The notes under the pieces are model-generated. The model did no database searches, had not been told where the DNA came from, and was given only the letters and a program-made list of their open reading frames with translations. Shown in pieces: positions 35,841 through 44,687 of a stretch of 64,000 bases of DNA. The translations under genes and the position numbers were made by a program. Where the stretch lies: positions 343,054-407,053 of the forward strand of contig NZ_BMVL01000005.1 of NCBI RefSeq assembly GCF_014650695.1. Direction: 5' to 3'. The stretch comes from Streptomyces avidinii. GTDB lineage: Bacteria > Actinomycetota > Actinomycetes > Streptomycetales > Streptomycetaceae. Each line of letters opens with the position of its first letter. Position 1 is the first letter of the stretch.

Positions 35841-38240
35841 TCAGGACACCACGGGAGCGGCGTCCGCTTCCGTCAGCCTGACCGTGCACAGCCCGCCGCG
35901 CTCGCTCTTCACGTCCGTCACCTTGAGCTGGGTGCCCGGCGCGAGGATGTACTCCTCCTCCCCGGTGAAGGCGGAGAACCTCTTGATCCCGACCGCGTGG
36001 GCGGGCGTCACCTCGAAGAGCGTCCGCTTGCCGCGGCTGCCCAGGAAGGACCGGGCCACGCTCAGCTCGGAGGTGCACGAGGACACGCCCCACCAGGTCA
36101 CCGTCCGGCCCACGGGGTACTGCGCCCGCAGGTCCAGCGACACACCGCGCCACAGCGGCTTCGTGTGGGCGGGCAGTCCGGAGACCGCCGAGAACAGCAG
36201 GCGCAGGTACGGCAGGTACGGCGTGACCCTGGTGCGGTCCGGGGAGCGCAGGACCGCGTTGATCTCGCGGTAGAACGCGGACTCGCAGGTGTAGAGGTGG
36301 AGCGCGGCGATCGCGTCGGCGGACAGGCCGCCGGACGTCTCGTCCGCCCGCCGCTTGCCGAAGTCCCGTGAGCGGTCGATGTGTCCGGCGAGCCCGGACA
36401 GCGTCGCGGAGACCGGTGCGACGGCGTCCTGGAAGTCCATCAGCGGGGTATCGAACACACCGGTGATCGCGGGGAGGACCAGGCCCTCGTCCTTGACGCT
36501 GGTGAGCCGCTCCAGGTACAGCTGGTGCAGGTTCATGGTCGACTCGATGAAGGCGCCCATCCGCGCCGCGACACCCGCGTCCGCACCACCGGTACCGCCG
36601 GCATCACCCGCATCACCCGCATCGGCCGCACCGGCCGCCACCTCGTTCCACCCCTTGCTCGGCAGCCAGTCGATCCCGTCGGCACCCAGCGATGCCAGGG
36701 CCTCGTTCACCATGGCGAAGTGGTCGCCCTCGCAGAAGATGTCGCCCTGCGCCGCCGGGTTCGCGTGGTCGATGTGCCGGACCTCGACGTCCGGGTACTT
36801 CTCCTGGAGCCGCACGACGACCTTCTTGAGGTTGCGGGCGTGCGCCCCCCACCAGGCGAACACGACCCCGCGGTCCTCCTCGGCGGCGTCCTGCTTGGCC
36901 TTGAGGATCTCCTCGACGATCCGCTCGGCGACGGGCCGCCAGAACGCCGTGTGCCGGTCGGCACCCATCGCTCCGTCGCCACTGGCGGTGAGCGAGGCGT
37001 TCAGCAGCAGGACGCCCTGCGTGAGCATCGCCTGGAACCACTCCGGCGGCTGGACCGTCTCCCGCTCCTTCAACAGCGCGCGGACATCGGCGATCGGAGT
37101 CTTCTTGGCTATGCCGTACTTCCACATCGCCGCCGCCTTGATGATGCAGCGGATGCTGACGACCCTGCCGAACTGACTGTCCTTCCAGTCGTTGAAGGTG
37201 TTGTCGAACATGGCGATGCCGGTCGCGCTCTCCGGACGCGGGTACGGATTCTGACCGAAGACGACCACCTTCCACTGGTGCGGTGCGTGGGGCTTGAGCG
37301 CCTGGAAGGTCAGCTCACGGACCGGGACGACCTCGGGGCTGCGGCCCTTCCCGATGAAGCGGGCGGCGTCCGGCTGCGCCTCGATGACGGGCTTCAGGAG
37401 CGGGAGCCAGGGCTCACCGCCGCCGTCGAAGAGCTCGGCGAGGGCCAGGGCGTCGTTCGCGTCGGTCACGGGGGAGGACCCTTCGGTGGGCGTGGGCGTG
37501 GGCGTGGGCGTGGGCGAGGTCGTGGCAGGGCTCTGGCCGGCAGGGTCGCCGTCCGGAACCGGGGCGGGAACAGGGGCAGGGGTCTTCGGGGGCACGATGC
37601 GTATGCGCTCCTCGACCGGGCGCTTCTCGATGCCTGCCAGCTGCGCGACGATGGTGGCGCGCAGCTCGTCGTCGTCCTCGAACCAGTGGTCGTGGAAGAG
37701 CGTGTAGCCGGTCCACATCAGGTTGGCGCACACCCTGGCCGGCACCCGGCCGGTCTGCGCTCCCATCCCGACCAGTGCCACGGAGCGGATGCTGCCCGGC
37801 GCCTTCCGGTTCTGCCGGTGGACCGCCTGGAACGCGGCGGCGCACGCCAGGGCCACATTCAGCGTGGCGCTCACGTTCTGCGAGGACTGCACCATGGTCG
37901 GCGTCGATATCAGGAACCGGGGCACGGCCGCCCCCGACGGCACGCAGACGGCGCTGCCCACCGGCATGGCCCCGGCGAACCGATCGCGAATCGCCCGCTG
38001 CACACGCAGCTGGATGCCGGATCCGAGGTACCGCTTGATGACGGCGTCGGCCCCACCGTCCATCCGGCCCCGGGAGTTCGTCGGGGTGACCCAGGCATCG
38101 ACGTCCTGATCGAGGATCGAGCCCCGGCGGATCTCGATGCCGGGGGTGTCCGCGAACGCGGCTCGCCACGCCTCCACCACACGCTCGTTGACGTCTGTCA
38201 GCACCACTCTGAGCGCAGGCAGAGCACTGCTCTCGATCAT
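35841..38240 (-). CDS. macro domain - UDG-like - ADP-ribosyltransferase fusion protein
   Basis: A 799-residue chain with three domains. Macro domain, about 10-200 (VDAWVTPTNSRGRMDGGADAVI; binds or removes ADP-ribose). A Pro/Thr linker (about 217-256) leads to a family-1 uracil-DNA-glycosylase-like domain, about 270-535: GQNPYP at 329-334 where active UDG has GQDPYH, LLLNASLT at 411-418, FAWWG at 461-465, and HIDHANPA at 489-496 in place of HPSP, with IDW and HF..VNEAL conserved. An Ala/Gly/Asp linker leads to an arginine-type ADP-ribosyltransferase, about 590-780: R698 in LWRGVS, SSCTS at 720-724 and EEE at 761-763 (ExE). The gene stands alone. Confidence 0.88.
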   Translation of the reverse strand: MIESSALPALRVVLTDVNERVVEAWRAAFADTPGIEIRRGSILDQDVDAWVTPTNSRGRMDGGADAVIKRYLGSGIQLRVQRAIRDRFAGAMPVGSAVCVPSGAAVPRFLISTPTMVQSSQNVSATLNVALACAAAFQAVHRQNRKAPGSIRSVALVGMGAQTGRVPARVCANLMWTGYTLFHDHWFEDDDELRATIVAQLAGIEKRPVEERIRIVPPKTPAPVPAPVPDGDPAGQSPATTSPTPTPTPTPTEGSSPVTDANDALALAELFDGGGEPWLPLLKPVIEAQPDAARFIGKGRSPEVVPVRELTFQALKPHAPHQWKVVVFGQNPYPRPESATGIAMFDNTFNDWKDSQFGRVVSIRCIIKAAAMWKYGIAKKTPIADVRALLKERETVQPPEWFQAMLTQGVLLLNASLTASGDGAMGADRHTAFWRPVAERIVEEILKAKQDAAEEDRGVVFAWWGAHARNLKKVVVRLQEKYPDVEVRHIDHANPAAQGDIFCEGDHFAMVNEALASLGADGIDWLPSKGWNEVAAGAADAGDAGDAGGTGGADAGVAARMGAFIESTMNLHQLYLERLTSVKDEGLVLPAITGVFDTPLMDFQDAVAPVSATLSGLAGHIDRSRDFGKRRADETSGGLSADAIAALHLYTCESAFYREINAVLRSPDRTRVTPYLPYLRLLFSAVSGLPAHTKPLWRGVSLDLRAQYPVGRTVTWWGVSSCTSELSVARSFLGSRGKRTLFEVTPAHAVGIKRFSAFTGEEEYILAPGTQLKVTDVKSERGGLCTVRLTEADAAPVVS

Positions 38241-38519
38241 CGTCCACTCCTGTCGGAAAACGGCTCGTTCAACACCTCGAACCTAACCGCCACCACTGAC
38301 AGTTGTGCCGCCGGCCGAGGACGCGCGTGTACGGGTCGCGGCAGGTGTGTCGCGGGCGGTGCGGCCGCGGGCTGCGGCAAGCCGGGAGCCTGCCGTCGGC
38401 CGGGTCGTGCGGTGCATGGGCCCGTACGGGCAGCCGTCCTCGGCCGGGGCCGCATGGCCGGTCGGTTCGCGGGCACCCGGCAGGACGGGGGACGATCGAG
38501 CAGGAGGGAACAGGAAGCG

Positions 38520-40019
38520 ATGGCATCCGCCGCCTCAGCACCGGAGGACTCCGTGCCGGCCGGCACGGGCACGGTCACCACAGCCGTGCCCGCCCGTCTC
38601 GACCGTCTGCCGTGGTCCCGGTGGCACTGGATGATCGTGATCGGCCTCGGCACCGTCTGGATCCTCGACGGGCTCGAGGTCACCATCGTCGGCAATGTCG
38701 CCGGCCGGCTCGCCGAGGAAGGCAGCGGCCTCGACATCACCGCCGCCCAGGTCACCGGTGTCGCGGCCGCCCTCTACGTGGCGGGTGCGTGCTCCGGGGC
38801 GTTGTTCTTCGGCTGGCTGACGGACCGTTACGGCCGCAAGAAGCTCTTCATGGTGACCCTGGCCGTCTACCTGGGCGCGACCGCGATGACCGCGCTGTCG
38901 TTCGAGTCCTGGTGGTTCTTCCTCTTCCGCTTCCTCACCGGGTTCGGCATCGGCGGCGAGTACGCGGCCATCAACTCGGCGATCGACGAACTGATCCCGT
39001 CCCTGTACCGGGGCCGGGTCGACCTCATCATCAACGGCAGCTACTGGCTGGGAGCGATCGGCGGCGCCCTGCTGTCCGTGGTGATGCTCGACACCGACAT
39101 CTTCCCCCAGAACCTCGGCTGGCGGCTCAGCTTCGCCCTCGGGGTCGTCCTCGGCCTGGTCATCCTGCTCGTACGCCGGCACGTTCCCGAGAGTCCACGC
39201 TGGCAGTTCATCCACGGCAGGGCGGAGGACGCCGAGGAGCTGGTGTCGTCCGTCGAGCAGCAGATCGAGGAGGAGAAGGGCGAGCGCCTCCCGCCGCCCG
39301 CCGGTGAGATCACCATCCACCAGCGCAAGAGCATCGGCTTCGGCCTGATCGCCAGGACGGTCTTCGGCCGCTACCCGCGGCGCGCGATCCTCGGCCTGTC
39401 GCTCTTCATCGGGCAGGCGTTCCTCTACAACGCCATCACCTTCGGATTCGGCACCATCCTCACCACGTTCTTCGACGTGCCGACGGGACAGACCGGCTAC
39501 TACTTCGCCGTGATCGCCGCCGGCAACTTCCTCGGCCCCCTGCTGCTCGGGAAGCTGTTCGACACGGTCGGGCGCCGGATCATGATCTCCTCCACCTACC
39601 TGCTCTCGGGTGTGCTCCTGTTCGGTACGGCCTGGCTGTTCGACCGGGGTTCGCTCACGGCGACGACGATGACGGTCTGCTGGTGCGTGGTGCTGTTCTT
39701 CGCATCGGCGGGAGCCTCCAGCGCGTACCTGACCGTCTCGGAGGTGTTCCCCATGGAGACCCGCGCCATGGCCATCGCCTTCTTCTACGCCCTCGGCACC
39801 GCGGCGGGCGGCATCAGCGGCCCGCTGATCTTCGCCGACCTGACCGAGTCGGGTGTGGTCGGCGACACGGCGCTCGCCTTCCGGATCGGCGCCGCGCTGA
39901 TGTGCGCCGCCGGTCTCGTGGCGGCATTCCTGGCGGTCAAGGCCGAACGGCGCTCGTTGGAGGAGATCGCCGAGCCCCTGTCGGTGGCGAAGCCGGCCCC
40001 GTCCTCCGGCTCCGGCTGA
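38520..40019 (+). CDS. MFS transporter, sugar/metabolite porter type
   Basis: A 499-residue permease with 12 predicted helices. Sugar-porter-family hallmarks are visible: GWLTDRYGRKKLF after helix 2, RFLTGFGIGGEYAAI, PESPRWQFIHGR before the central loop, and GKLFDTVGRRIMI with VSEVFPMETRA in the second half. Helix 1 carries the aspartate typical of the metabolite:H+ symporter subfamily (WILDGLEVTIVGN). The ATG follows AGGAGGGAACAGGAAGCG. The substrate is unknown. Transcribed divergently from the macro/UDG/ART gene; the 279 bp between (38241-38519) hold no supported gene. Confidence 0.9.
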   Translation: MASAASAPEDSVPAGTGTVTTAVPARLDRLPWSRWHWMIVIGLGTVWILDGLEVTIVGNVAGRLAEEGSGLDITAAQVTGVAAALYVAGACSGALFFGWLTDRYGRKKLFMVTLAVYLGATAMTALSFESWWFFLFRFLTGFGIGGEYAAINSAIDELIPSLYRGRVDLIINGSYWLGAIGGALLSVVMLDTDIFPQNLGWRLSFALGVVLGLVILLVRRHVPESPRWQFIHGRAEDAEELVSSVEQQIEEEKGERLPPPAGEITIHQRKSIGFGLIARTVFGRYPRRAILGLSLFIGQAFLYNAITFGFGTILTTFFDVPTGQTGYYFAVIAAGNFLGPLLLGKLFDTVGRRIMISSTYLLSGVLLFGTAWLFDRGSLTATTMTVCWCVVLFFASAGASSAYLTVSEVFPMETRAMAIAFFYALGTAAGGISGPLIFADLTESGVVGDTALAFRIGAALMCAAGLVAAFLAVKAERRSLEEIAEPLSVAKPAPSSGSG

Positions 40020-40134
40020 CCGCAGTTCTCGATCCGTCAGCCCCGGGGCGGGCGGGGCCGGTCGGGGACAGTCCGGGGGGTGCGCGGTGTGTCTGCGCGG
40101 CCGGTGGAGCCGCGGTCCCCTTCAATGGCGCGGC

Positions 40135-40938
40135 ATGACCTTCTCCGCACTGCACCAGCCGTCGGCGCGCGCCGCCGCGGCCCCCCGCACCCGCCGGTCG
40201 ATCCTCACGGGCGCCTTCGCCCTGGCCGCCGGCGCGGCACTGCCGCTCGCCGCGGCGGGGCGGGCGTACTCCGCTGCCGCACCGGACATCATCGGCTGCA
40301 CCGCCTGGGGTGCGCGGGCGGCGTCCGAACCCGTCGTCGTCCTGGCCAACGGCCCGGAGCGGATCATCGTCCACCACACGGCCACGGCGAACGTGACGGA
40401 CTACTCCAAGCAGCGCGCCTTCGCCCTCGCCCGCGCGATCCAGACGTACCACATGGACGCGCAGGGCTGGATCGACACGGGGCAGCATTTCACCGTCAGC
40501 CGCGGGGCGTTCGTACTGGAGGGACGCCACAGCAGTCTGGCGGAGCTGCGCACCGGTGCCCGCCAGGTGCGGGCGGCGCACTGCGTCGGCCAGAACACGG
40601 TGTCGATCGGCATCGAGAACGAGGGAACCTACACTTCGCAGGTCCCGCCGGCGGCGCAGTACGCGGCGCTGGCCGATCTGTGCGCCCACATCTGCGACCA
40701 GTACGGCCTGCCCGCGTCGGAGATCTACGGCCACCGCGACTTCAACGCCACCTCCTGTCCCGGTGACCGCCTCTACGCCCTGCTCCCGACACTCCGCAAG
40801 GATGTCGCCGCCCGCCTCGGCACGCCTGTGGCCGACCCGGCGGAGGCCGCCGATCCCATCGGGGACCTCGTCCGCCAGGCGACCGGCCGGCCGGCCTCCA
40901 CGTACGCGGAATACCTCCCGGCGGGCCTGCTGCCCTGA
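40135..40938 (+). CDS. Tat-signal N-acetylmuramoyl-L-alanine amidase (PGRP type)
   Basis: A 267-residue secreted peptidoglycan amidase. An RRSILTGAFALAAGAALPLAAAG twin-arginine-like signal (about 20-42) precedes the amidase_2/PGRP domain (about 55-225). Zinc ligands are H in IIVHHTATAN, H in IYGHRDFNATSC and the cysteine of SCPGD; the central QGWIDTGQHFTVSRG is typical. It cuts the lactyl bond between muramic acid and L-alanine. Single gene, same strand as the transporter. Confidence 0.9.
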   Translation: MTFSALHQPSARAAAAPRTRRSILTGAFALAAGAALPLAAAGRAYSAAAPDIIGCTAWGARAASEPVVVLANGPERIIVHHTATANVTDYSKQRAFALARAIQTYHMDAQGWIDTGQHFTVSRGAFVLEGRHSSLAELRTGARQVRAAHCVGQNTVSIGIENEGTYTSQVPPAAQYAALADLCAHICDQYGLPASEIYGHRDFNATSCPGDRLYALLPTLRKDVAARLGTPVADPAEAADPIGDLVRQATGRPASTYAEYLPAGLLP

Positions 40939-41091
40939 CGGTCGGCCCCTTCCGGGCCGGGGCGCCTTGTCCGTCAAACGAACACCTGCGGTTCTTCGTT
41001 TCCGCGGCTGTGCGCCGCCTCGGGCCCGGATAACGTCGGGCCCGGGTGGTCGCCGAGGGAGGTCCACCCGTGGATCTACGGGAGGTCCGAG

Positions 41092-41484
41092 ATGAATCCG
41101 CCGGCCGGCCGCGGTCCGCACAGCGTCACGGTCGTCACACGCATCGACCGCACCGTGGTCACCGTCACCGGTGACCTCGACCTCGACCGTGTCGACGCGT
41201 TGAACAGCGTGCTCCTGGGAGCGTGCTCCGATCCCGGCGCTCCGGAGCGGGTGGTCGTGGATCTCACGCGGCTCGCGTTCTGCGATTCCGCCGGCCTCAA
41301 CGCCCTGCTGCGCGCACGCCTGTTGTGCGAGTCGAACGGGCGCACCCTGATCCTCGCCGACCCCGGCCCGCAGTTCTTGCGTCTGCTGTCCATCACGGGC
41401 GCCGACCTGCTGTTCAACCTCAGTGGCCCCGAGAGCGGCGAGACGGGCGAGAGGGGCCACGGGACGACCCGCACGGCGCCCTGA
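41092..41484 (+). CDS. STAS domain anti-sigma factor antagonist
   Basis: A 130-residue STAS protein with the phosphoacceptor region LTRLAFCDSAGLNALL (DSAG, serine at about residue 65). It starts at an ATG with GGAGGT upstream. It would bind and inhibit an HATPase anti-sigma factor when unphosphorylated and be released on phosphorylation. No anti-sigma or sigma gene lies beside it, so its partner is unknown; the SpoIIE protein at 20230 could be one. Convergent with the AraC gene, 16 bp apart. Confidence 0.92.
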   Translation: MNPPAGRGPHSVTVVTRIDRTVVTVTGDLDLDRVDALNSVLLGACSDPGAPERVVVDLTRLAFCDSAGLNALLRARLLCESNGRTLILADPGPQFLRLLSITGADLLFNLSGPESGETGERGHGTTRTAP

Positions 41485-41500
41485 CCGCGGCCCGATCGGG

Positions 41501-42466
41501 TCAGCGGGGTCCGCCGGTTCTGAGGGTGACGGAGGGCGCCACGCCGTACGCCTGACGGTAGGCGGCGGCGAAGCGGCCCTGATGGGCGAAGCCCCACCGG
41601 CCGGCGACGGCGGCGACGGTCGTGGTGCCGGACGGCTCGGCGGCGCGGAGTTCGGCGTGGGCGCGGTCCAGCCGGACGCGGCGGAGGTGGCCGAGCGGCG
41701 TGGTGCCGGCGTGGCGGGTGAAGGCGTACTGGACCGCGCGCGGCGTGACCGGGACGGAAGCGGCGATGTCGGCGAGCGTGATGTCCCGGTGGGCATTGGC
41801 CTCGATGAACGAGACGGCGCGGCGCAGGGTGTCGCTGTGCGCGTCGCGCGTGTCCCGAGGGGTGGCCCTGTCCGTCCGGGCGTTGTTCGGCAGGGTCTTG
41901 AGCACCGTGGCTGCCAGGTGCTGGACGGCGGTGGACACCAGCAGTCCGCCTTCGTCGTCGTCGCAAGCGGCGGATTCGTCGAGGACGTGGTCGCGGAGAT
42001 AGGCGACGGCGGCGCCGAGCCGCCTGTTCTCGGCCGGACCGACCGGCCGGGCCCCGGTGATCCGCACGTCCTTGTCCCCCGGGAGGGAGGCGACCCGGTT
42101 CAGCAGGTGGGGGTCGAACATCGTGATCGTGCACCGGGCTGCGCGGACCTGCCCCTCGTACGGCCGGTCGTGAGGTGCGAGGAGGAACGTCTGGCCGGGA
42201 CCGAAGATCTCCTCGCGGCCGCCCGTGGTGTCCACGATGCTGCCGCTGTGCATCGTGACCAGGCACACCTTGCCCAGGCAGCCCGCGTCGTAGCCCATCG
42301 TGTAGCCGAACGACAGACGGTCCACGCTGAGCCCGCCGACCGCTGTACGGGAGATCCGCGCCCGGGTGTCGGAGGGACGTCCGCCGATCTGCATGGGGGT
42401 GTAGGCCGCGGACAGGAAGGCCTCGGTGGCTGCGAGGTCCCCGCTGTCGAAGAAGAGCTGCGTCAC
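41501..42466 (-). CDS. AraC family transcriptional regulator (cupin type)
   Basis: A 321-residue regulator. The N-terminal beta-barrel ligand domain (about 20-170) includes GPGQTFLLAPHDRPYEG, and the C-terminal AraC HTH pair (about 215-315) has ITLADIAASVPVTPRAVQYAFTRHAG and AVAGRWGFAHQGRFAAAYRQAYGVAPS. A GTG start with GGGGAGG eight bases upstream. Neighbours offer no obvious target gene. Confidence 0.9.
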   Translation of the reverse strand: MTQLFFDSGDLAATEAFLSAAYTPMQIGGRPSDTRARISRTAVGGLSVDRLSFGYTMGYDAGCLGKVCLVTMHSGSIVDTTGGREEIFGPGQTFLLAPHDRPYEGQVRAARCTITMFDPHLLNRVASLPGDKDVRITGARPVGPAENRRLGAAVAYLRDHVLDESAACDDDEGGLLVSTAVQHLAATVLKTLPNNARTDRATPRDTRDAHSDTLRRAVSFIEANAHRDITLADIAASVPVTPRAVQYAFTRHAGTTPLGHLRRVRLDRAHAELRAAEPSGTTTVAAVAGRWGFAHQGRFAAAYRQAYGVAPSVTLRTGGPR

Positions 42467-42581
42467 CCGGGGGCCTCCCCTTACCGCTTACCGCTTTGTT
42501 CGGCGTGGCTGCCGACACCGTCCGCTTCTCAGTATGCCGTGGCCCGCGAGGGAGGGTCGGGCAAGATCCGAAAGAGACGAC

Positions 42582-43070
42582 CTACAGCCGCCAGTACGTA
42601 CCGGTGCGGGAATCGACGTGCACCACGTGGCGGCCGACGCGCACCACGTGGTGGTCCGGGCCCGACCAGGAGCCGCAGGCGTCGTCGCCGGCGGCGGGCA
42701 GCGGGGTCCAGACCTCCAGGAAGGTGGAGCCGTCCGGGTTGGTGCCCCGCTCGACGAGGTTCGCACCGTCCCACCGGAAGGTGCCGGCGTCCTCACCGGG
42801 CTCGCCCGTGAGGTGGTGGAAGTGCACCCGGGAGCCGTCGAAGGACGTCGTACCGGCGAAGCCCCGGCTGTCGGCGTAGTACGACCCGGCCTGCAGCCAC
42901 ACCACTTCGCGGTCCTCGACGAGGGGGCCGCCGTTGCGGCTGATGCCGCGCCGCAGCCAGGCGCCGTGCTCGGGCACCGGGACGCCGGGGCCGTCCGGCA
43001 GGTCCCCGACGTGCCCGACGTGCCCGACGTGCCCGACGGGTTCGGCCGGGCCCGACTCAGACGAGGTCAT
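42582..43070 (-). CDS. hypothetical protein with GHV repeats
   Basis: A 162-residue protein whose ATG overlaps the end of the Ohr gene by 14 bp, so the two are coupled. Residues 11-20 contain GHVGHVGHV encoded by a 9-bp tandem repeat. The rest is Gly/Trp/His-rich with strand-like segments (VWLQAGSYYADSRG, RVHFHHLTGEPGED, HHVVRVGRHVVHVDS), perhaps a small lipocalin-like barrel. No family recognised. Confidence 0.7.
   Translation of the reverse strand: MTSSESGPAEPVGHVGHVGHVGDLPDGPGVPVPEHGAWLRRGISRNGGPLVEDREVVWLQAGSYYADSRGFAGTTSFDGSRVHFHHLTGEPGEDAGTFRWDGANLVERGTNPDGSTFLEVWTPLPAAGDDACGSWSGPDHHVVRVGRHVVHVDSRTGTYWRL
43007..43038 (+). repeat. 9-bp tandem coding repeat
   Basis: The plus-strand unit CGACGTGCC is repeated three to four times in tandem between 43007 and 43038, encoding Gly-His-Val on the minus strand. 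In-frame repeats of this kind can expand or contract. Confidence 0.8.
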
Positions 43071-43515
43071 CGGTGGCGGCCCCGTCCACGTCCACGGCCA
43101 GGAGCGTCAGCGGTACGTTGCCGCGTACGGCCTGCGAGTACGGGCAGACCGCGTCGGCCCGGTGCAGCAGGGGCTGGAGGTCGGCCGCCCGCCAGCCGGG
43201 CAGGCCGACGGTGAGCGTCACCGCGAGGCCGTAGCCCGCGGGCGTGTCCGTGGTGCCGAGCTGCACCTCGCAGGCCACGCGTGCGGCGGAGGCGTCCGCC
43301 CCGAACTCGGCGGCGACCTCCGCGAGGGCGGAGGTGAAGCAGGCGGCGAAACCGGCCGCGAACAGCTGCTCGGGGTTGGTGGTACCGGGCACCTTCTTGC
43401 GCGGCGGGGCGAGGCGGACGTCCAGACGTCCGTCGTCCGTGCGGACGGATCCGGTGCGGCCCCCGGCGGCGTGCGCGGTCGTCCGGTACAGGCTGCGGGT
43501 GAGTGGCACGGTCAT
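43057..43515 (-). CDS. Ohr/OsmC family organic hydroperoxide reductase
   Basis: A 152-residue thiol peroxidase. The two catalytic cysteines are C59 (GFAACFTSAL) and C124 (DAVCPYSQAV), with NPEQLFAAGFAACF at the canonical position and the C-terminal VRGN segment. It detoxifies organic hydroperoxides using lipoyl or thiol reductants. ATG start after ACACG. No OhrR-type MarR regulator adjoins. Coupled to the downstream 162-residue gene. Confidence 0.93.
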   Translation of the reverse strand: MTVPLTRSLYRTTAHAAGGRTGSVRTDDGRLDVRLAPPRKKVPGTTNPEQLFAAGFAACFTSALAEVAAEFGADASAARVACEVQLGTTDTPAGYGLAVTLTVGLPGWRAADLQPLLHRADAVCPYSQAVRGNVPLTLLAVDVDGAATDDLV

Positions 43516-43806
43516 CGTGTTCGGCCCATCTTGCTCGACGAGGACGCTGCCCGGGTGCGGACAGCGGTCGGCGCTGCTCGTGCAGCACCTCGCGCGTCGT
43601 CGTGCGTAACCGGGTACGGCGCATCTCGTCCGGGGCCCAGGACCGGCCGCCGGACAATCTAGCAACGCGGGCCGTCGCCCGGGGCGTGCCCCGCGGTGAA
43701 GTTCCTCACCCGGTGCCGGTCCGGCTGCCGGCACGGGCCGTGCCGGGCGGCAGGGCAGGGGTGGGCGGGTGCGTCGCGGCCACGGGCCGCTTCCTACACT
43801 CGGCCC

Positions 43807-44031
43807 GTGGACGCGATGAGATGTACCTACTGCGGTGGCGTCGGCCTGGAGCCGGGTTTCGTCGAGGACGCCGGGGAGGGGGCCCGGGGGTACGCACGCT
43901 GGATCGCCGGGCCGCTGGAACGCGGCCTGTTCGGCGGTGCCAGGCGGCTGGGCAGGCCCCGGCGGCGCATCGAGGCGTACCGCTGCCCGCACTGCGCCCA
44001 CCTGGAGCTCTTCGCGACCGAATCCGTCTGA
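43807..44031 (+). CDS. small zinc-ribbon protein
   Basis: A 74-residue protein with a CTYCGG pair at the N-terminus and CPHCAH near the C-terminus, forming a treble-clef/zinc-ribbon. The middle is RWIAGPLERGLFGGARRLGRP. The GTG at 43807 gives the VDAMRCTYC start seen in Streptomyces homologues; an ATG nine bases later is possible. It is common as a hypothetical protein; role unknown. Confidence 0.8.
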   Translation: MDAMRCTYCGGVGLEPGFVEDAGEGARGYARWIAGPLERGLFGGARRLGRPRRRIEAYRCPHCAHLELFATESV

Positions 44032-44086
44032 CGGCCGGCCGCCGGGCCGCGGTGGTCCCGCCCCGGCTCGGCCCGGCCGGCCCCGG

Positions 44087-44320
44087 ATCCCGGCCTACGA
44101 CGTGACCAACCGCGAGATGCTGGAGGGCGCCCGCGGTCTCGCGGAGAACCCCGAGACCGGGCGCCCCGAGGACTTCGCCGCGCGGGTCCTCGACATCGTC
44201 GCGGCGCAGGGACCCACACCGCTGCGGATCCCGGTCGGCGACGACGCGTACGGCTACCTGGACCTGGCCGAGCAGGCCTCCCGCGAGGAGTTGGCCGCTG
44301 CCCGGATCCTCACGCAGGGC
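44087..44320 (+). pseudogene. SDR family oxidoreductase C-terminal fragment
   Basis: In one plus-strand frame, about 78 codons resemble the C-terminal end of short-chain dehydrogenases (FAARVLDIVAAQGPTPLRIPVGDDAYGYLDLAE). No start, Rossmann loop or YxxxK motif lies upstream; the frame runs back into the zinc-ribbon gene. It is a relic. An intact SDR is at 47454. Confidence 0.7.
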
Positions 44321-44343
44321 CCGCCCCGCCGCCGGCCTGACGG

Positions 44344-44535
44344 TCACCGCGCGTGGTGCTGGACGCCCCGCTGTCCCGGTACCCGTGCCGACCGGGGAGC
44401 GCCCGAGCGGCGGTGGTCGGCACGCTGTCGGCGGCCCGGGAAGGGGTTGCGCCGTACGTTGGCGCTGGGGGCCGCGATCAGCAGGCCGACAATTACCAGG
44501 ACCGCGACGAGGATGAGCACGGTAACGAGGTTCAT
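44344..44535 (-). CDS. small single-helix membrane peptide
   Basis: A 63-residue frame with one N-terminal hydrophobic helix (about 4-22, TVLILVAVLVIVGLLIAAP) followed by a basic Arg/Pro tail. GGAAGGCAGGA lies just before the ATG, in good position. The tail runs antisense over the end of the SDR relic and may be degenerate. Translation is plausible because of the ribosome site; the function is unknown. Confidence 0.45.
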   Translation of the reverse strand: MNLVTVLILVAVLVIVGLLIAAPSANVRRNPFPGRRQRADHRRSGAPRSARVPGQRGVQHHAR

Positions 44536-44550
44536 GTTCCTGCCTTCCGT

Positions 44551-44602
44551 CGGTAATTGACTGCCTGTTACTACATCTTGTTACCGAAAACCGGGCCGGT
44601 AA
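44551..44602. promoter_or_regulatory. AT-rich control region with three GGTAA motifs
   Basis: CGGTAA occurs at 44551-44556 and 44597-44602, with its inverse TTACCG at 44581-44586, so the last two form an inverted repeat with a 10-bp spacer. The surrounding 70 bp are the most AT-rich part of this region. It lies upstream of the small membrane peptide and 85 bp upstream of the HEAT-like gene at 44688, so it could serve either. Confidence 0.45.
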
Positions 44603-44687
44603 ACACAGAGGGTTACTGAATGCGCAGCCGTAGTTCATGAGCAATATTCGGCGGAGGCGGTCCGGCGCCACCGGGTAGCATCCCGGG

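Noticed and set aside
36381..38519. Long plus-strand frame opposite the macro/UDG/ART gene, joined to the transporter frame
   Set aside because: Only the part from 38520 has MFS sequence; the rest mirrors the minus-strand gene and has no domain content.
41481..41504. CTGACC/GGTCAG inverted repeat between STAS and AraC genes as a terminator
   Set aside because: Only a 6-bp stem with a long loop; weak compared with the other hairpins in the window.
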